Source: Tetragonia tetragonoides
Lineage: Eukaryota; Streptophyta; Magnoliopsida; Caryophyllales; Aizoaceae
NCBI GenBank assembly: GCA_038025085.1
Contig: CM076139.1
Span: forward strand, 49,704,807 to 49,768,806
Length of the DNA: 64,000 bases
Direction: 5' to 3'
The notes beneath the pieces are model-generated. The model was given only the letters and a program-made list of their open reading frames with translations, was not told the DNA's origin and did no database searches. Positions 45,018 to 57,214 of the stretch are shown piece after piece (position 1 is the first letter of the stretch; the number at the start of each line of letters is the position of its first letter). The translations under genes and the position numbers were made by a program.

Positions 45018-47305
45018 TTAACCGAAAAGGCGATCCATTTCATCAAACCCTGTTGGTACCCAATTCTGAACACGATCTGTGAGAGTCACTTTCCCCCATT
45101 CTACAGAAACAACAATATCCTGGCAACTTCCTACAATTTTCTGGTCACGTTCACTATCATTGATGCTGAAACTGAGTCTGCTGTCAAATGCTTGCAACAG
45201 ATCATCGGTGGTCTAGACATTGTCGTTGTTGTCGTCGTTGCTGGGAGCATGTGTTTGTGGAAGAGTCACCGTCAAGTCTACACCAATGATCAGGGAAGAT
45301 TTATATGGGCACCGCCAACACAGATTTTGATAGTGGTACTTGGAATTTCGAACACAACATTTCCGGTTTTTCTTGATGCCTCTCAAAAAGTTTACTCCTG
45401 TAGTGTTCTTTCTCATAACAGGTTACGTATTTATAGTTGCTATACTCGGTATAAACAGTCCCATGAACTTGGAGATGATTAGTTGAAGAGTTGTTTTTGT
45501 TGACTAAGCAAAGTTTTACCGTCGCCTGCACCCCGGCAGAGATAATGGTATAGTGCACGGCTGCATAGCCGGTGACGCCTCGAATAACAGAGCATAGCGG
45601 CTTATCATACCATGAGATGGGTTCGTCAATCACTCTCTCATCCCACCATGCCGAGCCCATACTGATTATGTGGTCTTCATCATCTCGGAGATTCGTTTCT
45701 ATTCCCAATGCGAGATCTGCCAAACTTTTACCAGGGGCAACTATGGTCGTAGTTTGGTTGGGAAGAAACTTCTCAGCATTCCTTTTCTCTCTTGAATAGA
45801 TAAGAGTTTCACCACCACCCAGATGAACAACTTTGATTGAGCCCCACAGATTAACACCCTCACCATTATTGTTGCTACCAATTACAACTGAAAAGACCTC
45901 CAGCAGTATAAAATCTTCAATTGGTTTTATCACACTAGCTAGTAGTCCTTGTGTCTGACAATGGGTTCCTGGTAAAACAAGAGTGAGGTCGCCATTACAA
46001 TCTTTTCCTCTCCCCAATTAAGAAAAACAAAAACAAAAGTTTCACATGCAAAAAAGGCAAACCAAAGGACATGTAAATAAGTACCCAATACAATAAAGCA
46101 TTCCCAAATCAATAAAAAGAAATCTAGTCACAATACTTAGACAGCTACTCTAGAAATGATGTTTGGTTATAACTAATGCATAGTATGAGGTGATGTGGAG
46201 GAGAGACACATACCTATTGACAGTGACACTCGACGGCAGCAAAGAAACAGAATCCACCTGAAAAGAGAAAATCAAAGTTAAAGTCATTGGGAGGGAGAAG
46301 TAGAAATTAGAATAAGAGTACATGGCTAAAACTCAAAAGAGAAAAAAGAAACAAGTACCAAAGACTTATCGCCTTCTAGGTTCTCTTCGTTGACTGTTTC
46401 TTCAATCCTATGTTCCAGTTTTCTTTCTGGGGGAGATTGCATATACAGGTGACTCCAACTTACTGACACTTTGATGGTCCCATTTTGTCCCTTAACTTGT
46501 TCGGTCCTCTTGATAGGAAAATAACTGGTTCTGAATTGTGTGTTTTGAACACAGATTGGTTCATCGGTATCACGATGAAATAAACTTGCACCAATTACAA
46601 GGGAAGAATGTGCTGGTACAACAACTACGTATCGCGACAGTTCAATCTGACTCCCAGATTTCACCCTCACCGATTGATTTGGTTTCTTATCAAAAAGTAT
46701 ACTTGAGTAAGTGTCGCTACAGCAAGCAAAAATCTCACCATAAATATCAGCACAGCTTGCATCAGCAGATATTCCTGTAACGAGAACCACGTCGACGGTA
46801 GCTGTAACAGCATGGCGGTATGTGATGTAGTTTACAGCAGCATGTCCACACCGACCATTAACAATCTCAGTTGAACTTCATCATAATCATCTTTAATACT
46901 ATAGTCCCAAGAAAGATGACCATTGGCCATAGAATCTTTCTTAGTCCAGTCCTTGAGATCAATTTCCACTCTCACTTGGTTAGATGGAGAGATAGCACGG
47001 CCCTTTGGAAGGGTGAGAGTTAAGAAATCACCCGTGCAAATGGTCTCATGATCTGTCTCTCCTTGGTTGTAAACATCAAAGATAGCACCTTCTCCATCAA
47101 TAACTTTAACTGTTCCATAAAGTTGACTTGGTTTCTCATCATTCGTGTGAATTCTTATAGACAACAACTCCACAAGGGGTGTTGCCAGAACGTGTCCTTG
47201 TTTAGACTTCAGTGAATTAGCATGAATAAGTTTTTGCGCTTCCTTCATCAGCATTCCAGAACTTCTTGTGGGGTGATCAATAGGTAATTGCTCAATAGAA
47301 TCCAT
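45018..47305 (-). pseudogene. Two-domain DUF6598-like (JIP60 C-terminal-like) gene, broken
   Basis: The start is the ATG at 47305. Exon 1 (46359-47305) has the pattern VELLSIRIHTNDEKPSQLYG, VKVIDGEGAIFDVYN, RCGHAAVNYITYRHAV. A 44-bp exon (46214-46257) is bounded by TTTTCAG and GTATGTG. Exon 3 (from about 46009) repeats the domain: LEVFSVVIGSNNNGEGVNLWG, VTGYAAVHYTIISAGVQATVKL. The stop is at 45018-45020. The two copies align to each other, so this is an internal domain duplication. The domain resembles DUF6598, found at the C terminus of jasmonate-induced JIP60 proteins behind a RIP domain; no RIP domain precedes it here. Lesions are a frameshift near 46842, another near 45305 and an in-frame TAG near 45215. 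The protein has no clear signal peptide. The family call is from pattern memory; the tandem domain structure and the lesions are seen directly. Confidence 0.55.
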
Positions 47306-47319
47306 ATATGAAGAAAAAC

Positions 47320-48336
47320 CTGTAATGATGGTGGATGTGTGCTCCAGTACAATAATTAGAAATCAAGAACATGCAATAGTACCAAAAGTCAAGAGATGAA
47401 GCTACAGCACACAGCAAGCATGGGCATCCAGCACAAAAATATGTTGACTATATACTCCATATCCAAGGATAAAACTCAGAAGAAGTACATAGAATAAATA
47501 AGGAAGATGAACGTATCAACCTAGGACAGAACATTACTGGCACGTAACCGAATCCGGAGAAGAAGTAACAATAAAAATAAACAAAATACAAAAATAAAAA
47601 AGGAAGAAGGATACAATAGGTCTCTTATGAGGCCGCCTCAACATGAGGCGGCCTCAATAGCCAAGCATGACGTCATACTTGTTTGAGGCATGAGGCCGTC
47701 TGATACTAGTTTTTGTGAAGAATAGTCAACGGTGGGAAACAACATGGTTTATTTCAGAATAGGAGATTCAGAATGGATTTGATGGTTTTTATTTCTTACA
47801 TTCATACGGAGTATTTCATTATTTTCCAAATAAAAGTGATACTGTAAACTGGTACAAATTCTTCAAATCACGTCACTTTTTCTTTTACTCATCTTTGGAT
47901 CAGGTCACTTAACTTCTATGTAGGTCATAACATATAAGCAACCAGAGCCTTTCCGATAATCTAACTTCTTATGTCTAGAGGACAGCTTTAGCACCTTGCT
48001 AAAGCTTCCTGATTACAATTTTTCTTTTAGTTGATAAGGAAAAAAAAATCTTTTAGTTTGTACTAGACACTAGTAACTGTAAATCTTCAAATCACTGGCT
48101 TATTTAAACAAATTCAAAGGGAGAAATCATGATACTATAATAGTAATAATAATAAAAAGAATTCAAGCAACAAACACCAACAAAAGTAACTGCACCAATT
48201 ACAAACAAAAACAATTCTGCAAGAAAACCCAGAACATGAGGAGAGAAACAAAGAAAAATCAACTGAACCCTAGATTACATCAACAATTTCGCAGTACATC
48301 AAACAAAAACAAAAGGCAAAAGTTGCAGATAGATAC
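47320..48336 (-). other. 5'-UTR intron of the DUF6598-like gene
   Basis: The donor CATCAG then GTATCTATC (48336) and the acceptor CATTACAG (47320) bracket about 1 kb of AT-rich sequence between a non-coding first exon (about 48337-48430) and the coding exon. The intron contains the TGACGTCA repeat at 47615-47715. Confidence 0.55.
47615..47715. repeat. Dispersed repeat with TGACGTCA core (copy 2)
   Basis: Contains the perfect-type palindrome GAGGCCGCCTCAACATGAGGCGGCCTC followed by GCATGACGTCATACTTG and TTTGAGGCATGAGGCC. It is related to 2570-2690. It may be a small transposon; the TGACGTCA palindrome is a bZIP (TGA-type) binding core. Confidence 0.45.
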
Positions 48337-48515
48337 CTGATGCAGAACAGGGGAAGAGGAGAGTGAGAGAGTTAAAAGAGATTTTGGAGAAAGGTAAGAG
48401 AAGTGTAGGGAAGATGGAGACAGGGAAAAAACGTGATTGAGATTTGAGAGAGGGTATTAGGCTGAAACCGTATAGCTTAATAATATTAATCTGACCTATT
48501 AGGCTGTCTGTCTAA

Positions 48516-48523
48516 TATTTATA
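48516..48523 (-). promoter_or_regulatory. TATA box of the DUF6598-like gene
   Basis: On the minus strand the sequence reads CTATAAATATTAG. It lies about 85-180 bp upstream of the CT-rich non-coding first exon, a typical plant core promoter position. Confidence 0.5.
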
Positions 48524-48579
48524 GCATAGTCTAGTCTAGTCTAGGAGAACAAGCCTTTTAATAAGACTCCTAGACTGAG

Positions 48580-48725
48580 TAGGAAACTAAAACAATAAAG
48601 AATATAACGAAATTTGGAAATAAACTAACTGACAAAATTGGAAACTAACTGACAAAATTGGAAACTAACTGACAAAATATGGAAATCCTTAGAAAATAAA
48701 TGACGATATATGGAAACTAACTGAC
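48580..48725. repeat. Short tandem repeat GGAAACTAACTGACAAAAT
   Basis: Five to six imperfect copies of a unit of about 19-30 bp in the upstream region of the DUF6598-like gene. No coding content. Confidence 0.65.
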
Positions 48726-48734
48726 AGCCCCTAA

Positions 48735-49300
48735 TTTTTTTTGGGTGAAAATGTGAGGGCGCAGCCTCTAAGCAAACAAAATAAAAAACAAAACCAGACA
48801 ACAAACTAAACTAAGAGATCCTAATCATACGCGGACAAGCAACACCTTGAAGATCTTCAAGCAAAATTTGAAATAGGGAGGGACGGTGAATCCATGGTAC
48901 GGACGGGCATATCCTGGTTCACCCCCATATTTGCCAACCAATCCGCGGCAAAATTAACTTACCTATAGCAATAGTTGATCTTGACTTCTCATTCCGGTCG
49001 TTCCAAAAGGCGTCGAATTTACATGATAAGATGGAAGTGAGGATGATGCCTAGGCGGCTCCCCTTTAATAGCCATGACCACTAAAGATGAATCAACTCGA
49101 GCATGAATTCTCCTGTATCCCTCGTGCCAAGCCATTAAAATACCCTCATGTAAAGCTACCAGTTCAGCTTTATATGAAGAACATACCCCAAGTCTTGCTG
49201 CAAAACCTTTGATAAACCCACCAGTAGCATCACGTAGCAAGCCACCGCCTCCAGCACTACTTGGGTTGCCCTTTGCCCTAATAGCATTACATTATTCTAC
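48735..49300 (-). pseudogene. LINE 3' remnant (RNase H)
   Basis: The minus strand carries LLRDATGGFIKGFAARLG, YKAELVALHEGILMAW and ARVDSSLVVMAIKGE, the central and C-terminal parts of a plant LINE RNase H. The Glu and Asp of the catalytic set are visible; the GNP motif before it is in another frame. The remnant ends at an A run (T run at 48734-48741 on the plus strand). It is a different LINE copy from the one at 41.4 kb. Confidence 0.75.
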
Positions 49301-52300
49301 CAAAATAATTACACAAACACATAAAACCTATTCTTAAATTTATTTCTAAAATGAGTCCTCATCTGGGGATTTCCATCTATACCTGATTGGGAAATTGGTG
49401 TAAATTTACAACAACCGTCAATCACTGGAAAAACTAAAACAGTTATAATAACCGTTGATTTATATAAAAGTAATCTTAACAGTCGATTTTTTTTACAAAA
49501 ATCATTTATAATCATTTTAAAATTGGTATATTAATTACAATTTATTTTTTGTTACTAGTTTTTTTGCCGGTACAATACAAGGGTTCTTTTCCTTTGTTTG
49601 AAGAAAGAGTAGCAATTGTAGATGGTAATTTATTCTCGTCTTTTCCCTTAGTAAAACTACTTTTACTAAATTTTAGCTTACTTATACAGCTAGTATGTAT
49701 CCATACACAGATTAAAGATATTATTGATTAAACTTTTGTATATTTTAAAAGTCGTAATATTATAATACAATTTAATAAATATTTAGTAGTGGCTATATGC
49801 AGTTCACTCATTACTATTAGGGGGAATAAAATTAATTTTCTTTTCTTGTGTATTAATTGAGACAAAAGAGCCACATTTCCAAAAACATGGCAAGTACTTT
49901 GCTACTCATCAACTGTGATGTTCCTATCTCTTAACTACTCAAAATAAGATCTTTGTCAAGATGATAATTTCTGTAAAGGTTATCTTTCATCAATCCATCA
50001 AAACAAATCGGGAGCTTCCTGTTATAAGATAAGTAAATACTCCCCAGAAAGAACATCTTATTGACAAATGTGAAAAGAAAAGGACCTTGGCAAAGGTAAA
50101 CAACTCCCTAGCATTAAATCATCTCATACTACTCTCTAAAATAATTACTCACGAAGGTAAGTATAGGAGTAGTTTTGCTATTATCTGAGTTAGTTTTGCT
50201 ACAAACTGATGCACAATCACCAGTAGTCATGACTCATCAGTGGTATATTGGTACGTACAGTCAATCAGTTACCCATCAGTGGTGGTTCTTAGAAAGTGGG
50301 CATCCTCATCGTATCACGAACAGATCTTCATTTTTCTTCAATGCTGGTTTTCTATCTATAGATCATCATCTAAAGTGGTAGCTGTAGGGAAAAAATGTCC
50401 AAAAATCATTATCTAAGATTCTGACATCTTAATTATTGCTAGAGCATGGAAATAGAAGTCGTAATATATGCTGCAATAGTAAGCTCTGGCCATGTAAGCA
50501 GGGCCTCATTTAAACATGTAATATTGTCTGAAGCGATAAGGTGTGGGATACTCGTATGGAAATGGCTTGAAAGACTTACCAATGACAATAACAACCTGTA
50601 ACGTTGTAAAGCTTTGAAGGATGCGGATCATAGCATAGCACAAACATAGAAAATAAATTGAATGTTTACTTGAAAAGACGTGCTTACATGAAATTTTTAC
50701 ATGCTCAGTTGGGGTTCCAAATTTCTTAATAAGGACAATCAGCCGCTGAAATTATTATCAGATGGTTCATTTGATTAAAAATAATAATCCGTAAAAATAA
50801 CTGAGTATTAATCAGTACTTACCAGCGGGAGCTACAAATTACCAGTGTAGTTCCTGGAGAATATATATTCAGTAGCTTGCCAAGCTAAATAGAATGAATG
50901 TAGAGTGATTAGCTCTTTGCACTAAGGAATGGAGAAAAGGCCGAAAGTTCTAGCCGGTAACATATTTGAGATTAGGAAAATGGGATTACCTCTACGTCAA
51001 TTGCGTTGCTCGATCACTTGTGTGAAACGGTGTTCTCCTTTCTCTCCTACACCTAATACTGATAGTAAAGCCATGCTCTTAGCAAATTGTATAGGAAACC
51101 TCTATGAACCTTATTCTTTGCCAGTTGGTACCTTTGTGCCTGCCCTAAATATTGGATTTGTCTTGGCTTCTTTCCACCCTACTTTTTATCTAGTCTTCCC
51201 TCATTTTCTTTTCCTATTCAACTGTTTAGTCCGTTGAGGGCATCAATGTCAATATCTATTTTGCCTCATTTCCTTTTTACTATTCGACAGTTAGTCCCTT
51301 GAGGGAATCAAGGTTACTAATGTTCGTTATGGATATTTATTGTTTTAATATCTAAAGACTGGAGTTAGTCCAATATATGGCCTGACAGTATTACTGCATT
51401 TATAGATTCTAGTTAAATGCACCATGCAAAAGACAGCAACAACCAGCAGATAACAAAGCATATAGCATCAACAGTTACAACGGCAGATAACAGAGCAAAC
51501 ATCAGCAACATTACCAAACACTCCCTCACCAGTCACCACATTGTTTCCGTCACCAATAACAATAGCATTTTTCTGTTGTCATTGGGGATATTGCAAAATA
51601 TGTAGGGAGCATGATATTCCTGACATGAGGCTACCAATGTTGAACAAATTTTCTTATCTATCAAAGTCTAGCTGCAAACTCTGAACCAAGAAAAAGTGTA
51701 GCTGCAAACTCGATACCTTGTTCGCTTCTGGGGCTTTGTATCCATATGATTACAGCAACAGACATCTACTTGGTGGCCAAAAAATGGTTATCCATTTGAA
51801 TTGAATCTTCTACTTAACACATCACATATTCTGACAACTTGGAGCAGACACATAACCATTTCAAAACCTGTAGATAGAATGACACAGTCACACATAAGTT
51901 GAAAAATTGCGTAGCTTAAAGTTTAGAAAGAACAAAAATTAATTCATTTGTATTGTTTGCTAGCTCTAACTATACATAATTGATAATTCTGTTAAATTTA
52001 TTATTATCAAATTGTTTATGACATTTACCTTATTCTTGTGCTTTCTGATTTTTTGCCTGACATAGTTCTGAAAACATCTACTTGCTATACACAACAGAAC
52101 AGCTTCTTTATACTTTGGTCTCTAATTGTCGAATCTAAAAATGAAGTCTTTGTCAAATAAAGGTTTTGTAAGTGGCCAAAACAATCATTCTCTACATTTT
52201 TGAAGATAGTAGTTGGTACAGTAGGTTAGTAGCCATCTAACTTTGGCAATCCACAAATTAGATAACAATTTAATTACTGAATCATATCATATAGGATAAC

Positions 52301-53122
52301 AACCTTACTCAGAGCTGATTAGAGTTTTAGCAACGACAAATAAATCCTGGGTTTGTTTATTCCTTGCTTAAGAACTACTTGACTGGTGGAATTGGTAGCC
52401 TAGACCATTTCTTAGAGCTTAGAAGTGTCCAACCATTGTCCAACCATTATTGCTGTTGATGATTGTTTTCAGGCCAATTGTCAGTAATGATGTAAGAGGG
52501 AGCTTGCTGATCTGCCCATGAGGGTGAATCTAGACTATTGTTGGAGTTTAGATGTGTCTACCAATCCTTGCTTGAGGTACCCAATCACCTATATTCCTTC
52601 TTTCTTGCTGCGTAAAGTTCATGACTCATGACTAATAATTTGAGTATAAACACTACCAGTCTTTACCATAAGAAAAAAAGAAAGACTATTTTTTCCAAAA
52701 GCTTTTGACTCACCCTTTATGCATCAACTCAGACATATATAGGTGATTCATGATTTGGTACTATTGATTTAACTGTTACATATTCCCCGATTAGTTTCTC
52801 CAAATTTCCACCATATTTCTAATTGCTTTTGATCTGCTCTATGTCTTAATTATTTTTTCACCCCCCCCCCTTCACATATTTTCCGCTCCACGTGCAGTAT
52901 GCATAGGCTATAGTCTCCAGAGTTCCTTTTTTTTTGTGGTGGTGGGGGGTATTTACATAAATCTGTTTAATAATGACCAGCAATTAGCTAGCTTCATCCT
53001 CTTGGGAAAACAATAAGGCTATATTCCTAAATTTAAACTCCCTGTCAACACCGTACCCTTGGTACTCAAAAGACTAATAAACAATATATCGAGAAACTCG
53101 GTAGTTTCTTAAAGATGTGAGA
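49300..53122. other. Non-coding stretch, no gene recognised
   Basis: About 3.8 kb of AT-rich sequence. Short frames at 49549, 50175, 50929 and 51417 lack recognisable motifs or consistent splice context. It could be a long intron of a minus-strand gene starting at 54063, but no exon was identified. A C run lies at 52860-52870. Confidence 0.45.
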
Positions 53123-53130
53123 GGTGTAAC

Positions 53131-53355
53131 TAGGGCTGTTCAACAAATGGGCTGGACCGGTTTTTTGGACCGGACCGACCAAGACCGGTCTGACTTTTGG
53201 ACCGGTCGACCCGGTTTCTTGTCCGGTCCGGTCCGGACCGATTTTTGCAATTAAATTTTAAATGCTCAGGTCGGCTCAGCGCACATTTTTACAAAATTTG
53301 GTCCGGTCCGGTCCAAGACCGGTTACGCCTGGTCCGGTCCGGATGAACAGCTCTA
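53131..53355. mobile_element. Palindromic hAT MITE
   Basis: The ends TAGGGCTGTTCA and TGAACAGCTCTA are inverted copies. The flanks carry the perfect 8-bp duplication GGTGTAAC (53123-53130 and 53356-53363). The 225-bp interior is packed with GGACCGG / CCGGTCC words, far more GC-rich than its surroundings, and can fold on itself. Confidence 0.92.
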
Positions 53356-53363
53356 GGTGTAAC

Positions 53364-54024
53364 CAATTCAAGTTTTCACTTTTTGTGTAGTATAGATTCA
53401 GGCCTCATAGGAATTCTGAAATTTTTCCTCTCCTAATTAAATGAACTCAACTTATATCTTGGTGTTACTACACTGTACAGAAAACTTCTGATAAAAGAAA
53501 AAAAGAAGAAGAATTGTTAAACAGCCATTCCCAACCTTAGATAAAGGTACAGTTGACTATGAATCTATTATATAAAGAAACCTTTGTCAAAAATTGAGAT
53601 CTAATGACATTCACAACTACGGAATTTGGGTTTGGTTAGTCATTAAAGGGTCGAAAAAGATATATCAAATTGCTCAATCATGATTAAAAATCGTGTGACT
53701 GGAAATTTTAATGTGGACATTCAATTAGGAATTTTAATGAGACTTGCAATGGAATCATCATTAGGCCTTTCAACCCACCATATCTTCATCTGAATTTGAA
53801 TATAACTTAATCAAATGATTCAAAGTCTCCCACTACCATTAAGAACTTAATCAATCGCCATTTAAGAAAATGGTACTAAAATCAATCAAACACACAACAA
53901 ATAATTTAAAAAGGCACGCATTAAGATTAAATAAAAGCGAAAAAGACAGAGCAACCAAGAAAGGGGGATAATCAGAACAATTGCCAATTTGATCAGAAAT
54001 CAGAACTAAGTGATGAGCCCTTAC
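53364..54024. other. Non-coding DNA, possible first intron
   Basis: AT-rich sequence without a coding frame. It would be the first intron if the exon at 54025-54063 is real. Confidence 0.4.
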
Positions 54025-54063
54025 CAGCCATGGCAGCCCTTTCGCATCTCCTACCATTGGCAT
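54025..54063 (-). CDS. Possible first coding exon of a minus-strand gene
   Basis: A minus-strand ATG opens 13 codons (MPMVGDAKGLPWL) ending at a good donor, GCTG then GTAAGG. Directly upstream is a CT-rich leader (GA repeat on the plus strand at 54095-54133), typical of plant 5' UTRs. No downstream exon was recognised, so the gene identity is unknown and the exon may be orphaned. Confidence 0.3.
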
Positions 54064-55032
54064 GGCTTCTCGGCGATGATGCGCTGAGAAGGTGAAGAGA
54101 GAGAAAGAGAAAGAGAAAGAGAAAGAGAGAGAGTCTGCTTGCAGAGGAGGCGTTTTTTTTGGTTTTTGGATGGGCGTGGCCCGTGGGTTAGCCTTGTTAG
54201 CATGTTCGGTAGAAGGACACGAAGAACTATGGGCAAGTGATTGTCATAACTCCAAAAAAAAAACACTACTTAATTGACTCTTTGTTGTCTTTAGAAAGAC
54301 TAAAAGTTGATTACTGGTGGACCATTAATACTTTTTTGTCACAAGCACCAAACTTGGGAGTTTGGACGTCTTTGTCAACTCAACCACTAACTTTAGACAC
54401 CAAAGAAATGTCCTATAAATTTTTTAGTAGTCACTAATTGTTAAATGTTGAGCCAATTTCAAGCAGACCAATCCTACTTGTTCAATCTACACACATAAAG
54501 AGTTTGAAAGAATTAGTCCTCTGATCTGGCTATCTGGTAAAAAGGACATGGAACTTGGAAGTTAAATTCCCAAGAGTCAGACTTATCAAACGGGTCGACC
54601 CAACGAGTTTGGATCAAGTATTTTTGAGTCGGGTTGGTTTTTCGCTTAAGATTTAAATCCAAGTTTTAGTTCATTTTCCGGATTGTAAACGGGTTTAATC
54701 GAGAAAATTGTGTAGAGCCCAGAAAAAAGATCGAGCAACCTTCTGACCGCTCTATCAAGACTCCATCTGCCATCTTATGCACATTCCTTAGAATCATATT
54801 CCTGGCCCTCCATAAAAACAAGCTAGTCCTAGATACTTAATTATGTTGAAACTTACATGTTTCTTTTCTTTTTGAAAAGATACAGAATATATACATACAT
54901 ATCTGATGCACAAAAATGCAATACACAGATAAATTACATGAAGATCGAGGATTAAATGCACATAATGAATTGGATTATATTCATTGATATAATTATTTAA
55001 AAAAAAAAAACATAAAGGTCCATAATCTTTTC

Positions 55033-55312
55033 TTAATTATGTAAAAACAAAACTCCCCTATTTCTTGAGTATGTAACGTGATGAAGAGGAAAGCAAAGAG
55101 ATGGATCTCGTACGTACTGCATCAACTTCACAGACTCCTTGAGCTGGATGGACATGCAGAAAATTTCCTTAAAGGACACCATCAATGGCCAAAAGAACCA
55201 CGGATCGTAAATTGGTAATACAAGTCCAGACATTCAGCTGGTTGATCACATCTGACATGTTCTTATTCACGCAGACACTTTCCCTCTGCTTTCGGCATCA
55301 CCCTTTGATGAA
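55033..55312 (-). other. Downstream remnant of the mitochondrial-type gene
   Basis: The minus-strand frame MSGLVLPIYDPWFFWPLMVS (55233-55033) follows the broken exon on the same strand. A stop and no clear splice sites separate them. It could be a decayed exon. Confidence 0.2.
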
Positions 55313-56514
55313 CGTAATAACCTCTTGCTCCAGCTCCTGCTTGTGCTCATTGAATTCAGATACCAATTCATATTCATTATGTGATGATGATAATTGATAA
55401 TGCTGGCTTTGGTTGTTGTGACTCGAGTTTTGTTGGAGTATTCCTCCTACATGGAGGAAGAGCCCAATTAATCTGGGTTATATTTGCTTACCATATGGGT
55501 TATCCATATGATGTTTAAGTGAAGGGCAATTTCGTATATTCACTCCCAAGTGGCTTCCTTTATAAGCCAAAAGGTTAGAAGGGCTGAGTGGAAGAGAGAG
55601 AAAGTCTAGACACTCACAAAATCAGGAGAAAAGTCTAGAAATGAAGAGGAGAGAGAGAAGAGGAGCCACCCACGAATTTTGGTGCTGGTAGCCCAGAAAT
55701 CCGCCCCGATCGACGACCAAACGAACTCCGATCGTCGCGAGATTTTAGCACGTTGTTCCTGACATCCCCTCTTCAAATCCAACAGTCAGAATTTCATTTG
55801 GAGCTCTCTAAGTCAGTTTTCTAAATTCAGCTCTTATTTTATACGAAATTGTATTTCCACTCTTTTGGGTGATGATTTGGGAGACTTGTTGTGCCAAGGT
55901 TGATCCTTGATGATTGTGAATACCTCTAGTTGATCTAGGGAAGAACTATTGTTGTACCCACTTGTTAATTTGTTGATTAGTGAAGGTTTTGGTACCGTTT
56001 GTTAACGGTCCCGTGTTTTTTCCCCACATCGGGGTTTCCACGTAAATCCTTGCGTCTCCTTGTTTATTTACTGTTTTTTGGGCTGATTTATAGTTCCATT
56101 TGCTGCTATCATCTTGGTTCAATATTGTTTGGTTGCTTGAATTGGTTATTGCTCATCTTTGCATCACAACCGGGGAAAAAATCTTTGTTGCTTCCGCTTG
56201 TGTATTTGTGTGCTTTCCCCAACAAGTTTCGATCTCGATGATGATCCTGAATAATGTTGTATCTGCTGCTGTGACTGTGTTTCAGAGGAGTAAACTCTGA
56301 TGGGTCTGATAAGTGATGCATAAGAAGTGGGGTGGTTTGGGTTTGAGTTCGGGTTCAGGTAGGGTTTTAGTTTAAAGATGGAGGTGGAGGGTTTATGAAG
56401 AACCTGGTCATGGCTAGAGAAGAAAACAGGAAGAACAGAAAATATGATGGAACGAGTCTGAGTTTGGCGTTTCAGGAGAAGTTTAGGAACAAGTCTGCGA
56501 GATACTCCTATCAT
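55313..56514 (-). pseudogene. Gene with mitochondrial-type presequence, interrupted by LTR
   Basis: The minus-strand ATG at 56514 begins MIGVSRRLVPKLLLKRQTQT, rich in Arg, Leu, Ser and Lys with almost no acidic residues for about 75 codons, as in mitochondrial targeting peptides. A Ser/Gln-rich region follows to about 56230. A copia solo LTR (55431-56224) sits in the exon. Beyond it the same strand reads SSSHNEYELVSEFNEHKQEL and EQEVITFIK (about 55427-55313), in a different frame from the upstream part. The family is not recognised. The insertion and frame loss imply a dead gene. Confidence 0.45.
55431..56224 (+). mobile_element. Copia solo LTR, perfect 5-bp duplication
   Basis: Starts TGTTGGAGTATTCC and ends TTTCCCCAACA, with TGTTGG/CCAACA inverted ends. 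AGTTT flanks both sides (55426-55430 and 56225-56229). A TATA-like CTTTATAAG is at about 55558-55566. It is 794 bp long with no gag or pol. The plus orientation is inferred from the TATA box. Confidence 0.92.
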
Positions 56515-57214
56515 CTTCAGAATTAGTGTAGAAGATTTGTGGAAGAATCGTTAATCCCACTATATACATATATACACAAAACTGGCTTCTCCAACAAGAA
56601 AAATACTACGCTTTCCTTTTTCTCGTTTTTTTTTTTTTTTTTTTTAGGGTAGAAACTAGAAACTAAGCTTTTCCTATCCCCAATTGACCAGATTGGTCTT
56701 TTAAATGAACTCATTTGGACATATTAGTCTATTTAAAATCACTTAAGACATTAGGCTATTAAAAAGTGAATTAAATTGGCAGAACCTCAACCAGAATCTT
56801 GGTATTTAAGTGAGAATCTTATTATTTAATCTATTTTCTTAATTTTATCCCTTTTTTTTTTATTCCTTCCCCCTATTTTCTTATTTCTACCTCCATTTTT
56901 GCATTTCTTTTCGCCATTTTTTTCTTTCTTTTCCCTTATCCCTTTTCTTCCTTCTATTGGATTTCCTTTCTGGTGGACTTACTTTTGCAGCTGAATGAAA
57001 CTTGGAAATGGAGGATGCTTGTTTTGTTGGTAGAGTTTTTTCTGTCAAATGAATTACTGGTCAACTATTCACTGGTTTACTAAACACAAGCCACCGCTTA
57101 TTACTACTCTCCATCTTAAATCTTTTTTGCAAGGTAAAAGGATTCCAATAAAAAGCATTGTAATTTATCAAAAAAATAAATAAAAAACATTTGTATAGTG
57201 ATTTTGATTAAAGT
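56515..57214. other. Upstream region of the mitochondrial-type gene; T-rich DNA
   Basis: Contains a poly-T run at 56627-56646 and AT-rich sequence. No gene was seen. Confidence 0.5.
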
